From the NCBI RefSeq assembly GCF_000023325.1, contig NC_012785.1:1364001-1428000 (forward strand): 64,000 bases of DNA, in the 5' to 3' direction. A program made the position numbers and the translations under genes. The notes beneath the pieces were generated by a model. The model worked only from the letters and a program-made list of their open reading frames with translations. It was not told the DNA's origin and did not search any database. The DNA is from Kosmotoga olearia TBF 19.5.1 (lineage in GTDB: Bacteria; Thermotogota; Thermotogae; Petrotogales; Kosmotogaceae). Shown here piece after piece: positions 34,741 to 42,296 of the stretch. How positions within the stretch are numbered: position 1 is the stretch's first letter; every line of letters begins with the position of its first letter.

Positions 34741-34796
34741 TTGACTTTGAATTGCAGAAAATAGTATACTGAACGGTAAGTTACGGGATAGTATAC
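34741..34796 (+). promoter_or_regulatory. promoter with paired ATAGTATAC boxes
   Basis: TTGACT (34741-34746) and TATACT (34765-34770) are separated by 18 bases. ATAGTATAC occurs at 34761-34769 over the -10 and again at 34788-34796, and each contains the self-complementary GTATAC. Between them lies GGTAAGTTAC, similar to the CTAAGTTACTT arm upstream of the ATPase at 22334. The layout suggests a repressor site over the transcription start. Confidence 0.7.
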
Positions 34797-34809
34797 AAGG
34801 GGTGGGATT

Positions 34810-36174
34810 GTGAGATTTTACGACAGAGTCAAAGAAAGGGAGTTTTTTGAAAAAATAAAAACCACAAAGAAAAAGCAAATGATTGTAATTTTTGGGCGGA
34901 GAAGAATAGGGAAAACTACACTGTTGCGAAAGGTGCTTCCTGATGCTGCTTACTTTTTTGTCGATACGCGTTCTTCTGAAACCCTACTTGCAGATTTTTC
35001 AAGACAAGTTTTCAATGGTCTGTTTGAAAATTGGGAAAACTTTTTTAGTTACCTCTTCAAGAACTATGAAACCGTTATCTTTGATGAATTTCAAAATTTC
35101 TTACGAGTTGATCGTTCGGTTTTTTCAAGTCTTCAAAAAGTCTGGGACGAACTGGATTCGAAAACAATGTTAATACTATGCGGCTCATATGTAGGAATGA
35201 TGAAGAGAATCTTTTTCGACAGCAAGGAACCCCTTTTTGGTAGAAGCGATTATAAACTTCAACTGAAACCATTCGATTTTATTAGTGCTGCTGAGATGCT
35301 CTTGAATTTTGGTTACCCAATTGATGAAGTAATTACCTGGTATTCAATATTGGGTGGTGTTCCTAAATATCTGTGGTATCTCGATAAAAGAAGGCCTTTC
35401 AAAGAACTTCTGTACGAACTTTTCTTTGCCGAATTCGCTCCTTTCAGGGAAGAGGGCAAAAACCTGCTTGTAGGGGAGTTTGGCTCTGAACATCCGGGAT
35501 ATTTCGCTGTACTTGAAGCAATAGGAGATCTCGACAGGGAAGCAAAGGAAATCACTGATAGAACCAACATGAATAGAACCAAAGTGATGAAGTACATGAA
35601 CGAACTGGTGAATTATTATGACATTATCGAGAAAGTGGATAATCGGTTGTCGAAGGCTCAGCGTGGGGCAAGATACAGAATAAAAGATAATTTCCTGAGT
35701 TTCTGGTTTAGATATATATATGCTCAACAGGCTGTTGTTGAGTTCAATCCGCAGGCGGCTTTTGAATATACTCTGGAAAATCAGCCGGCATCTACTGGAA
35801 GGGCTTTTGAGAAGATTATCTCTTCACTTATTCCGTTGTTTTACAATGAAGGGATAATACCTGTTATGCCCCACAAAGTGGGAAAGCACTGGGGAAAAGT
35901 ACCGGGAGCAAAGGATAAAAGTTATGAAATAGATCTGGTTGGAGAAGATAAAGCCTCAATATTAGTTTTCGAATGCAAATGGACAAATAAACCAGTTACA
36001 AGAAAAACTGCAAATGATTTTCTGAAAAAATGTGACTATATAAAGGATAGTCGAAAGAGGATTCCGGTCATGATAAGCAAATCGGGTTTTGTCGGAAACA
36101 TAGATGAGAAGATAGTAAAAATAGATCTTGACACAATAGAGAGGTTAGTTAAAAAGCATATAGGGGTTCGGTAA
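34810..36174 (+). CDS. archaeal-type P-loop ATPase with nuclease-like C-terminus
   Basis: 454 aa. Walker A is IVIFGRRRIGKTTLL (about 28), Walker B is ETVIFDEFQNFL (about 92), followed by a helix-turn-helix (AKEITDRTNMNRTKVMKYM). The C-terminal PD-(D/E)XK-like segment has SYEIDLVG, then LVFECKWTNKP. Same architecture as the ATPase at 20434 but only distantly similar in sequence. The GTG start has AGGGGTGGG upstream. The role of this ATPase group is unknown. Confidence 0.8.
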   Translation: MRFYDRVKEREFFEKIKTTKKKQMIVIFGRRRIGKTTLLRKVLPDAAYFFVDTRSSETLLADFSRQVFNGLFENWENFFSYLFKNYETVIFDEFQNFLRVDRSVFSSLQKVWDELDSKTMLILCGSYVGMMKRIFFDSKEPLFGRSDYKLQLKPFDFISAAEMLLNFGYPIDEVITWYSILGGVPKYLWYLDKRRPFKELLYELFFAEFAPFREEGKNLLVGEFGSEHPGYFAVLEAIGDLDREAKEITDRTNMNRTKVMKYMNELVNYYDIIEKVDNRLSKAQRGARYRIKDNFLSFWFRYIYAQQAVVEFNPQAAFEYTLENQPASTGRAFEKIISSLIPLFYNEGIIPVMPHKVGKHWGKVPGAKDKSYEIDLVGEDKASILVFECKWTNKPVTRKTANDFLKKCDYIKDSRKRIPVMISKSGFVGNIDEKIVKIDLDTIERLVKKHIGVR

Positions 36175-36207
36175 AGCTGATGGAGTGACGGCTGATAAAA
36201 CGATGCG

Positions 36208-36285
36208 AACCACTTCGTGGTTGTCTCGAACTCATTCTGAGTTGACTAGAACTGCTGCGCAGTTGTCCCGATCGACTTCGTCGAT
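36208..36285 (+). repeat. 4-unit hairpin array
   Basis: Units start at 36208, 36229, 36250 and 36271 with stems AACCAC, AACTCA, AACTGC and ATCGAC, linkers GTCTCG, GACTAG and GTCCCG. It ends with the ATCGACttcGTCGAT unit and GACGCATTTTTT, as at 17097, immediately before the 3' end of the second four-helix-bundle gene. Confidence 0.92.
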
Positions 36286-36316
36286 GACGCATTTTTTAAA
36301 AAAGAGAAGAAGTTAA

Positions 36317-36673
36317 TTAATTCGCGTGCTTTAAATACTTTATGAGAGCTGATAATCTGTGTTCTAGAGTCTCACACATTTTGATTATCAAACGAAAGTC
36401 TTCTTGACTGAGATAACCGATTTTGTTTGATAGGATGCATTGGGTTTGGAGTTCGTATAATGAGCCTTTGGCTATGTTGAGGAATCTTACGAAATCTTTA
36501 GCTGAATCTCTGCCCTTTCCTTCTACTATGTTAGATGGTATTGATACTGCAGCTCTTCTTATTTGGTCTGTTATACCAAAGATTTCTGTTTTTGGGAATT
36601 TATCTGTGATTTTATATACTGTTTCAGCTAGATCCATTGCTGATTTCCAGACTTCGAGTTTTTCGATGTCCAT
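36317..36673 (-). CDS. four-helix-bundle protein (23S IVP/S23 family), copy 2
   Basis: 118 aa, differing from copy 1 at about five residues (DIEKLEVW against DVEKLKVW, SNIVEG against SNIAEG, DSAKDFVRF against DSTKDFIRF). The ATG follows AAAGGAGGAC. The promoter region with TATACT, the downstream array and the T-run are also duplicated, so the copied unit is larger than the gene. Confidence 0.9.
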   Translation of the reverse strand: MDIEKLEVWKSAMDLAETVYKITDKFPKTEIFGITDQIRRAAVSIPSNIVEGKGRDSAKDFVRFLNIAKGSLYELQTQCILSNKIGYLSQEDFRLIIKMCETLEHRLSALIKYLKHAN

Positions 36674-36821
36674 GAGTTGTCCTCCTTTTTTGGGTTTCGA
36701 GATTAGTATAACATTTTGTTGATGCGACGCTTGCGAGGCTGTCGGCTAATGGAGCGATGTTTGCAGAGGTAGTAAGAGCAAAAAAGTGCGTATAGGGTCT
36801 GGGGTATGGATTCGGTTGCTT

Positions 36822-37325
36822 TTATTTTTTGAGCTTTATATTCTTTAGCACAGCAGAAACTGTGATATTTTCATTTAACCAAAACCCTTTTTGTTTCATT
36901 TTAGCAAGGTACAATTCTGCACAACTTTCGGTTATAAGATTTTTAATCACTCCAAGAGCTAGTATATATACACTTCCGTGGACCTCAATTCCAAAATCTT
37001 TACAGTATTTTCTGGCGAGTTTATCGTCGGTGAGGATTGTGGAATTTACATACTTTATTGCGGCCAGATAAATACAGGAAATCTCTCCGTCGTGGAGTCC
37101 TCTATATGAGCTGGCATAAAAAGATCTTTTGAAAAGCTCAAAATTACTACTTTCGATCTCTTGGAGAGGGAAAGGAAGGGAAACCTCTGAATGCCTTTTC
37201 GTCATATAAAATTCATCCCTGACAAAACTAGGCACAATCACGTTATTTTCCAGGATCTTAGAAAGCAAATCTATGTTTTGTATAGTAAAAAAGTTACTAA
37301 GAACTGTATTGTCTAGTATAAACAT
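36822..37325 (-). CDS. PIN-like toxin candidate, third gene of an XRE/ImmA operon
   Basis: 167 aa. PIN-type acidic positions can be placed at MFILDNTVLSNFF (start), VPSFVRDEFY, RGLHDGEISCIYLA and STILTDDKLARKYC, similar to DUF3368-like PIN proteins. It starts on the last base of the ImmA-like gene and follows AAGGAAGAG. In this setting it is the likely toxin, with the XRE and peptidase proteins controlling it. Confidence 0.7.
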   Translation of the reverse strand: MFILDNTVLSNFFTIQNIDLLSKILENNVIVPSFVRDEFYMTKRHSEVSLPFPLQEIESSNFELFKRSFYASSYRGLHDGEISCIYLAAIKYVNSTILTDDKLARKYCKDFGIEVHGSVYILALGVIKNLITESCAELYLAKMKQKGFWLNENITVSAVLKNIKLKK

Positions 37326-38053
37326 TAATCTCTTCCTTTAAGGTTATCAAGAACTTCATAACCGTCATGACCTATTTCCTCCATCATTTTCAGGAATTTT
37401 CCGGTACTGATTTTTCCTTTCTGTAAGGCTTCATATGCGAGTAGTATGTAGCTAGTGCTTGACCAGTATATTTCATTATTACTTTCATAAAGTTCCGGGC
37501 TGAGATCGAGAAGTCGCGCTGCTTTTACAGGGGAAGCATTAAGAAGATCTTCTGGAATCTTCTTAATATGTAAGATCTGAGCTAATCTTATAACAGCGGC
37601 TTGAAAACTTACCCTGAAAAAGGCAGAAACTTTCATCGCTGTTATAAGATCTAGTTTTTTTGAATTATTATCTTCTACAAATTTTATTACTTCATCGTGA
37701 GGCATAAGAAAGCATGAGGCAAAATAATCAGCCTCTTTCTCTTTTTCTTTGTTGATTGGGGTAATTCCATCGATATGATTTTTGATGTTATGAAGTTGAA
37801 AATGGGCAAGTTCATGGCAAAGTGTGAAGTTTTGTCTACCAAGTGTATGAGACGAATTGATCACAATGACTTTCACATTGTGATCTTGTAAGGCGGCCCC
37901 AGAAAATGAATCATTTCCAAAGGGATAATAAAAAAGGAAATAGCCCTTTCTTTCAAGAACCTTTCTCAATTCTTTTTCATTAACCGCTCCACCTTGAAAT
38001 CCAAGTTCAGAACGGAGAGTATTTGCGGCTGCTTCTGTTTTAGACATCCTCAT
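37325..38053 (-). CDS. ImmA/IrrE-family metallopeptidase
   Basis: 242 aa. The zinc motif is FTLCHELAHFQLHN (about 82), with a second group KEADYFASCFLMP (about 110), both standard for the family. Members cleave XRE-type repressors or antitoxins in phage-like and toxin systems. The ATG overlaps the end of the XRE gene by 14 bases and follows AAAGGAG, and the PIN-like gene follows without a gap. Confidence 0.88.
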   Translation of the reverse strand: MRMSKTEAAANTLRSELGFQGGAVNEKELRKVLERKGYFLFYYPFGNDSFSGAALQDHNVKVIVINSSHTLGRQNFTLCHELAHFQLHNIKNHIDGITPINKEKEKEADYFASCFLMPHDEVIKFVEDNNSKKLDLITAMKVSAFFRVSFQAAVIRLAQILHIKKIPEDLLNASPVKAARLLDLSPELYESNNEIYWSSTSYILLAYEALQKGKISTGKFLKMMEEIGHDGYEVLDNLKGRD

Positions 38054-38363
38054 CGAGAATCTCCTTTAAAAAGATAATATCTTGCATTACTTTGCTTATT
38101 TTGTCTAATACTTGTTTAGCATTTTCATCCAGTTTCTCTGCATCACGAAAAACAAATGCTAATTCTCTCTTTCTTGGCTGAATGCCCATAAGATTTTCGG
38201 GTGAAGTGTGGTATAGTTTAGCCATTTTAAACAGTAATATTGGATCAATCTTTCGTTTTCCATTCTCAAGTCGTGAAAGAATGGTTCTATCAATATTTAA
38301 TAACCTTGCAGCTTCTTGTTGGGAAAGTCCAGCACGTTTACGAAATTCTTTTAATTTCATCAT
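38040..38363 (-). CDS. XRE-family transcriptional regulator
   Basis: About 107 aa from the ATG that follows GAGGTGAGG; a longer open frame extends to 38447 without a ribosome binding site. The helix-turn-helix is RKRAGLSQQEAARLLNIDR with TILSRLENGKRK. It is the first gene of the XRE/ImmA/PIN operon, probably the repressor and target of the peptidase. Confidence 0.88.
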   Translation of the reverse strand: MMKLKEFRKRAGLSQQEAARLLNIDRTILSRLENGKRKIDPILLFKMAKLYHTSPENLMGIQPRKRELAFVFRDAEKLDENAKQVLDKISKVMQDIIFLKEILDEDV

Positions 38364-38447
38364 GTTCCTCACCTCTTTTTCTTCTAATTGATATATTAAC
38401 ACATTTAATCCGAAAATATGGTTAATAGTTGTGACAATATAGCACAT

Positions 38448-38926
38448 AAATTTTAAACATGGGTGACTGGAAAAGCAGCTACGCTACTGAAGTGCTGAGC
38501 TGCGCTCAGGAGGCTCACGACGTTGAGGCTTGCAACGCTGTAAAACGGAAGAGCGAGACTGGACGCTGGAGAATAGAGAAAACACGAGATTCTCGAATAA
38601 GAACCTGGTTGATCGTTTTGATGACTGGAGCAACTATGTTGCTGATGAAGGAATCATCTTGATTTTTTTAATGAAATAGCCTTTCTTGTGGCCTGGTTTT
38701 TTAGTTAACAGTGTCCTGAGAACATGAATTTTCAGAAAAATGTGTCTTGCCGTCCAGTGAATTTCAGGAATATATGTAAATGTTTTGTTGTTTTGAGAGT
38801 GACGATAGTATTGTACTTTAGTATTAGTCGTTTGTACTAAAGGTGCGATTGATTTATACATGTTCTGTGATTTTAACATTAAAGTGTGCATGAAATACGC
38901 TTTATAGTTCTCTTTTTCGCACTAAA
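38448..38926. repeat. intergenic region with short repeat
   Basis: CTGAGCTGCGCTCAGGAGGC and GACGTTGAGGCTTGC blocks occur at about 38485-38540. The remaining 350 bases show nothing I can name. Confidence 0.5.
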
Positions 38927-38936
38927 TTGGTATAAT
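38927..38936 (+). promoter_or_regulatory. extended -10 promoter
   Basis: TTGGTATAAT, the same ten bases as the promoter at 22255. It lies 30 bases before the ATG of the secreted protein, with AAAGGAGGTGG between. Confidence 0.7.
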
Positions 38937-38965
38937 TTAATGAGAATAAAAAAGGAGGTGGAGAT

Positions 38966-39496
38966 ATGAAAAAGGTCGGTTTGTTGTTGGTAATCCTTAG
39001 CCTGGTTAGCTTTATTTTCGCTGGGGATCTCTTCTTAGGAGTAGGAGCAGATTTATATGGGGTTACTGTCTCTCTTGATGACTTCGAATTAGATGAACTT
39101 GAAGTTGATTTTGAGGACTTTTCAGGTGCTAGTGTATTTGCTCAAGTGGATTTGTCAATATTTACTGCGCAGTTTCTCCTTGGTCGTTACGATAACAGTA
39201 CCGGGGAATTTTACCAGTACGCTAATCCCAAGGCAGCTCTCGGTATAAACCTTAAACTCCCAATCTGGATTTTCTATCTGAGAGGACAGGTTGTTTCTCC
39301 ATTGTCAATGCTTGAAAATCTCGCTAAGGGTTTCATCAATTACACTGATTTGTACCTCATCACAAGGCTTGGTGTTGGTGCTAGGCTTTCTAACTTCTTT
39401 GCTGAAGTAGGAATGAGTGCGGGCTCTTATGTAGCTTATTTAAATACGTTCAATCCTTTCGATGTGCCCTATGTGCTTATTGGTGTTGCATTCTAA
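38966..39496 (+). CDS. small secreted, probable outer-membrane beta-barrel protein
   Basis: 176 aa with a clear signal peptide (MKKVGLLLVILSLVSFIFAG, cleavage near residue 19). The rest has alternating hydrophobic patterns, an aromatic C-terminal residue (VLIGVAF) and Gly-rich strands, consistent with a small beta-barrel of the Thermotogota outer sheath. No named family is certain. It has its own promoter and terminator, a good GGAGGTGG site, and no relation to the surrounding toxin genes. Confidence 0.65.
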   Translation: MKKVGLLLVILSLVSFIFAGDLFLGVGADLYGVTVSLDDFELDELEVDFEDFSGASVFAQVDLSIFTAQFLLGRYDNSTGEFYQYANPKAALGINLKLPIWIFYLRGQVVSPLSMLENLAKGFINYTDLYLITRLGVGARLSNFFAEVGMSAGSYVAYLNTFNPFDVPYVLIGVAF

Positions 39497-39515
39497 GATC
39501 GGTTTAAATAACGGG

Positions 39516-39539
39516 ACGCCCCTGAGGGGGCGTTTTTTA
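39516..39539 (+). terminator. rho-independent terminator
   Basis: ACGCCCC and GGGGGCGT pair around TGA and are followed by TTTTTA. It lies 20 bases after the stop codon of the secreted protein gene. Confidence 0.9.
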
Positions 39540-39860
39540 TTGATGTTGACGCTTGATAATACGACGCTTGCGAGGCTGTCAGCTGGTGGAGCGACGCTCG
39601 AAGACTGAGGCTTGCGGACGCTGATGAAATCCGAGAATCCGAGAATCCGAGAGTCCGAGAGTCCGAGAAAAAACAAGACGCTTGCGATAAAAAAACACGA
39701 GAATCCGAGAGGGCCGCTGTGCGGCAGATACGAATCCGTTCGGGATTGTTACGACCGGCTGCGCCGGTGTTACGAACTCCTGCGGAGTTGCCTCGAACCA
39801 CTGCGTGGTTGACTCGCGCCTGCGGCGGGAAGAGCAAAAAGTGAAATTGGATGTTGGAGA
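39540..39860 (+). repeat. composite repeat with 4-unit hairpin array (39733-39810)
   Basis: GACGCTTGCGAGGCTG blocks and five GAGAATCC-type purine units come first. The array starts at 39733, 39754, 39775 and 39796. Its first stem is imperfect (AATCCG against GGGATT), a rare unpaired change. It precedes the second DUF3467/VapC module. Confidence 0.9.
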
Positions 39861-40004
39861 CTGGATTAGGGATTTGGCTGGCATGTTATTTTGTATAGTT
39901 ATGTGGTATTTGTTTTTGCGAGAAGAGTTTCTTTGGAATTCTCTGGAATCATAGTTTATAATCCTTATAGTGTGATGGATTTATTGAAAGAGGGTGGATT
40001 TTTA

Positions 40005-40271
40005 ATGGTTGAAAAGGAATTTGATATTCAGGGTGAGGTATTGGATCGTTATTCTAACTTTGTACATATATCTTCTTCGTTTTTTGATTTCACATTGAGA
40101 TTTGGATTGGTTGAGGATTTGAAATCGGAACAGAATAAACTGACGGTTAGCAATGTCACACGAATTTTTTTAAGTCCACAACATGCTAAGGTGCTTTATA
40201 AGATACTTAAACAGCAGCTTGATGAATACGAGAAAAGATTCGGTGAAATAAAATTGCCTAAGGAGGAATAA
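40005..40271 (+). CDS. DUF3467-family protein, copy 2
   Basis: 88 aa, differing from copy 1 at three positions (MVEKEF, LTVSNVTRIF). The ATG follows GAGGGTGG. A promoter is visible upstream: TTGGAA (39933) and TATAAT (39957) with an 18-base gap, also present before copy 1 in similar form. It is the first gene of the trio with the small protein and VapC. Confidence 0.82.
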   Translation: MVEKEFDIQGEVLDRYSNFVHISSSFFDFTLRFGLVEDLKSEQNKLTVSNVTRIFLSPQHAKVLYKILKQQLDEYEKRFGEIKLPKEE

Positions 40272-40273
40272 TT

Positions 40274-40537
40274 ATGAGACCTGAGGCTTTGCATAAATGG
40301 CTTCATAAGAATGATATAACAACTTCCATGTATTATTTGTCTATTTCTACGAAGGGATATTCTAAGGCCATTTCTTCAAGTAATACACGACAAGTTGTTG
40401 GTATTCAATATGTGAAATCTTCAAGGCAAAAGCGCGGGTTACTTCAATTACGTGGGCTTGGAAAGCATGTATGGAAAGGTATCAATGCAGATGAGTATGT
40501 TCGAGAGCTAAGGGAAGAATGGAAAGAAAGTGAATGA
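40274..40537 (+). CDS. unrecognised 87-aa protein, probable antitoxin, copy 2
   Basis: Differs from copy 1 at about six residues (SISTKGYSK, NTRQVVG, SRQKRGLLQ, VWKGI). Not a family I recognise. Conservation of both copies together with the adjacent PIN gene supports an antitoxin role. It follows AAGGAGGAATAATT. Confidence 0.6.
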   Translation: MRPEALHKWLHKNDITTSMYYLSISTKGYSKAISSSNTRQVVGIQYVKSSRQKRGLLQLRGLGKHVWKGINADEYVRELREEWKESE

Positions 40538-40543
40538 GTCAGT

Positions 40544-40999
40544 TTGGAGAATGTGTTTGAAAAAGTAACAAGAATAGGTATTGATACTTCCCCTTTTATT
40601 TATTTCATAGAAGAGAATGAAAAATACCTCGAGTTTCTTACCTCCCTTTTCAAAAAGATTGACATAGGATCTATAAAGGCTTTTTCGTCAGTCTTAACTC
40701 TCGCTGAAGTGCTGGTGAGACCATTTGTTAAAGGAGAACAGTATCTTATCAATGAGTATATTAGTATTCTTACAGGCTGTGAAAACCTTTCTTTGATCCC
40801 TGTGGAAAAAGAAATAGCAGTTTTGGCCGCCAAAATTAGAGCTAAGAATGGTTTGAAACTTCCTGATGCTCTCCATTTTGCGACAGCCAAAGTATATAAG
40901 TGCGAGTTGTTTATCACAAATGACAAACATTTCAATGGGATCTCAGATTCAGAGATACAGATAGTTTTGCTTGATGATCTTCTTGATAAAAATGCTTGA
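40544..40999 (+). CDS. vapC: VapC-like PIN toxin, intact copy 2
   Basis: 151 aa. PIN catalytic positions are visible in RIGIDTSPFIYFIE (Asp), LTLAEVLVRP (Glu), LPDALHFATA (Asp) and FITNDKHFNG (Asp). PIN toxins cleave tRNA or rRNA. A TTG start lies 6 bases after the stop of the small gene; the ribosome binding site is weak (AAGAAAGTGA), so coupling is likely. This copy shows the uninterrupted site of the IS21 insertion in copy 1. Confidence 0.88.
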   Translation: MENVFEKVTRIGIDTSPFIYFIEENEKYLEFLTSLFKKIDIGSIKAFSSVLTLAEVLVRPFVKGEQYLINEYISILTGCENLSLIPVEKEIAVLAAKIRAKNGLKLPDALHFATAKVYKCELFITNDKHFNGISDSEIQIVLLDDLLDKNA

Positions 41000-41366
41000 A
41001 ATGCTGGACTTCGTCCAGGAGATTTGCGAAACTGTGCGCTGATGGAGCGACGTTCGAAGACAGAGACTTGCAGACGCTGAATAAAAGCCGAGAATCCGAG
41101 AGTCCGAGAATCCGAGAACCGAGATAGCCGCTGCGCGGCGGAAGAGCTGAGCTGCGCTCAGGAGGCTCACGACGTTGACGCTCACGAGGTTGAGGCTTGC
41201 GGACGCTGATGAAATCCGAGAATCCGAGAGTCCGAGAGTCCGAGAAAAAACAAGACGCTTGCGATAAAAAAACACGAGAATCCGAGAGTCCGAGAACCGA
41301 GAGGGCCGCTGTGCGGCAGACACGAATCCCTTCGGGATTGATCCGAACTCTTTCAGAGTTGTCACG
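41000..41366 (+). repeat. composite repeat ending in 2 hairpin units (41325-41360)
   Basis: Blocks GAAGACAGAGACTTGC, GCCGCTGCGCGGC, CTGAGCTGCGCTCAGG and GAGAATCC tracts lead to hairpins at 41325 (AATCCC) and 41346 (AACTCT) with linkers GATCCG and GTCACG. The next unit would start at 41367, where intron copy B begins. The array resumes at 42134. Confidence 0.92.
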
Positions 41367-42133
41367 GTGTGCCCGGCATGACATACAACTATAGGGTGAA
41401 AGTCCCGAATGCGGGGAGCGGAATAAGCATTAGCTGAGGGCAAGGGTGTCACTGGTAACGGTGAATCTGAAGGAAGCCTAAGGCAAAATCCGGAACTGAA
41501 CGAAAGTGAACCAGTGTTGGCCGGTAGAGTGGGTAACCTTGCCGTGAATGGGTAAGCCCGAGCTCCAACTCTACAGGTTTGGATGGCAGGCTTCGGATGA
41601 AAGCTGTATGTCTTACCCGGGGAAGTCCTCACTCGTCCCAAGATGGGTAAGCCGGAACAAGGGGAGACCCAAGGACCGGTGAAGCGGAGGAGGATGGCAG
41701 ATGAACCCGTAGTAGTGTTGAACCTCTCTGAAAGGAGAAGGGACTATCGCCTTGAGCGATGGGGGTAACAGGAACCGAAAGGGTCTGTTACTTGCGAAGG
41801 GGGGAAGGGTTGAGGAAATGGCACAAAGGGAAGCGAATATAACAGGAGCCCGTAACGGAGGCTGAAATGCCGACGGTGGTCTGAAATGGCTGGGGCAGGC
41901 AAGTAATCCATTATAGGGTTGGGAATATTCCTCGAAAGGGGTAGAAAACCGATGCTTGTGTGGAAGAAGAAACCGATCCTGTTATATGCGACTTATTCTG
42001 AAGGCCATGCGGAGGTAGTATGATGGCACTTAACCACCGTCGGAGAATTCGATACTCAATCCATGAGCCGTGTACGTTGGCCCGTACGCACGGTTCTGTG
42101 AGAGGACGGGGGGATTCCCCCCTCCTACTCGAT
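41367..42133 (+). mobile_element. group II intron without maturase, copy B (767 bp)
   Basis: It shares the 5' end GTGTGCCCGGC and the roughly 650-base domain I-IV part with copies A and C, with scattered substitutions. The maturase gene is missing: after GGAGGTAGTATGATGGCACT the sequence joins directly to the region around CGGAGAATTCGATACTC and domain V. Domains V and VI are present and the 3' end is CTCCTACTCGAT. It could be spliced or moved by the maturases of copies A or C acting in trans. Its insertion splits a hairpin array exactly at a unit boundary. Confidence 0.92.
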
Positions 42134-42190
42134 AATTCCTTCGGAGTTGACCCGAATTGCTGCGCAGTTGGAGCGACCGGCTACGTCGGT
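42134..42190 (+). repeat. 3 hairpin units, continuation of the split array
   Basis: Starts at 42134, 42155 and 42176, again 21 bp apart: AATTCC/GGAGTT, AATTGC/GCAGTT and ACCGGC/GTCGGT. Two stems hold a T opposite G, a pair allowed in RNA. The bases to 42295 hold no other feature besides the promoter. Confidence 0.9.
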
Positions 42191-42280
42191 GATATGCGCC
42201 TGCGGCGGGAAGAGCAAAAGAGCGGGAGTGGGTGGAGGAGATTGGAATGAGAGTCTGAAGTGAAGATTTTGGGTTGGCGG

Positions 42281-42296
42281 TGATATAATTTTTTCA
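42281..42296 (+). promoter_or_regulatory. extended -10 promoter abutting the jetD start codon
   Basis: TGATATAAT, an extended -10, ends 6 bases before the ATG at 42296. Transcription would then start at or next to the A of the start codon and give a leaderless message. No ribosome binding site is visible before the ATG, which fits. Confidence 0.65.

Noticed and set aside
12946-42190. Integron cassette array, because group IIC introns can target attC sites.
   Set aside because: No integron integrase, and the hairpins are far shorter than attC sites and lack the R and L box layout.
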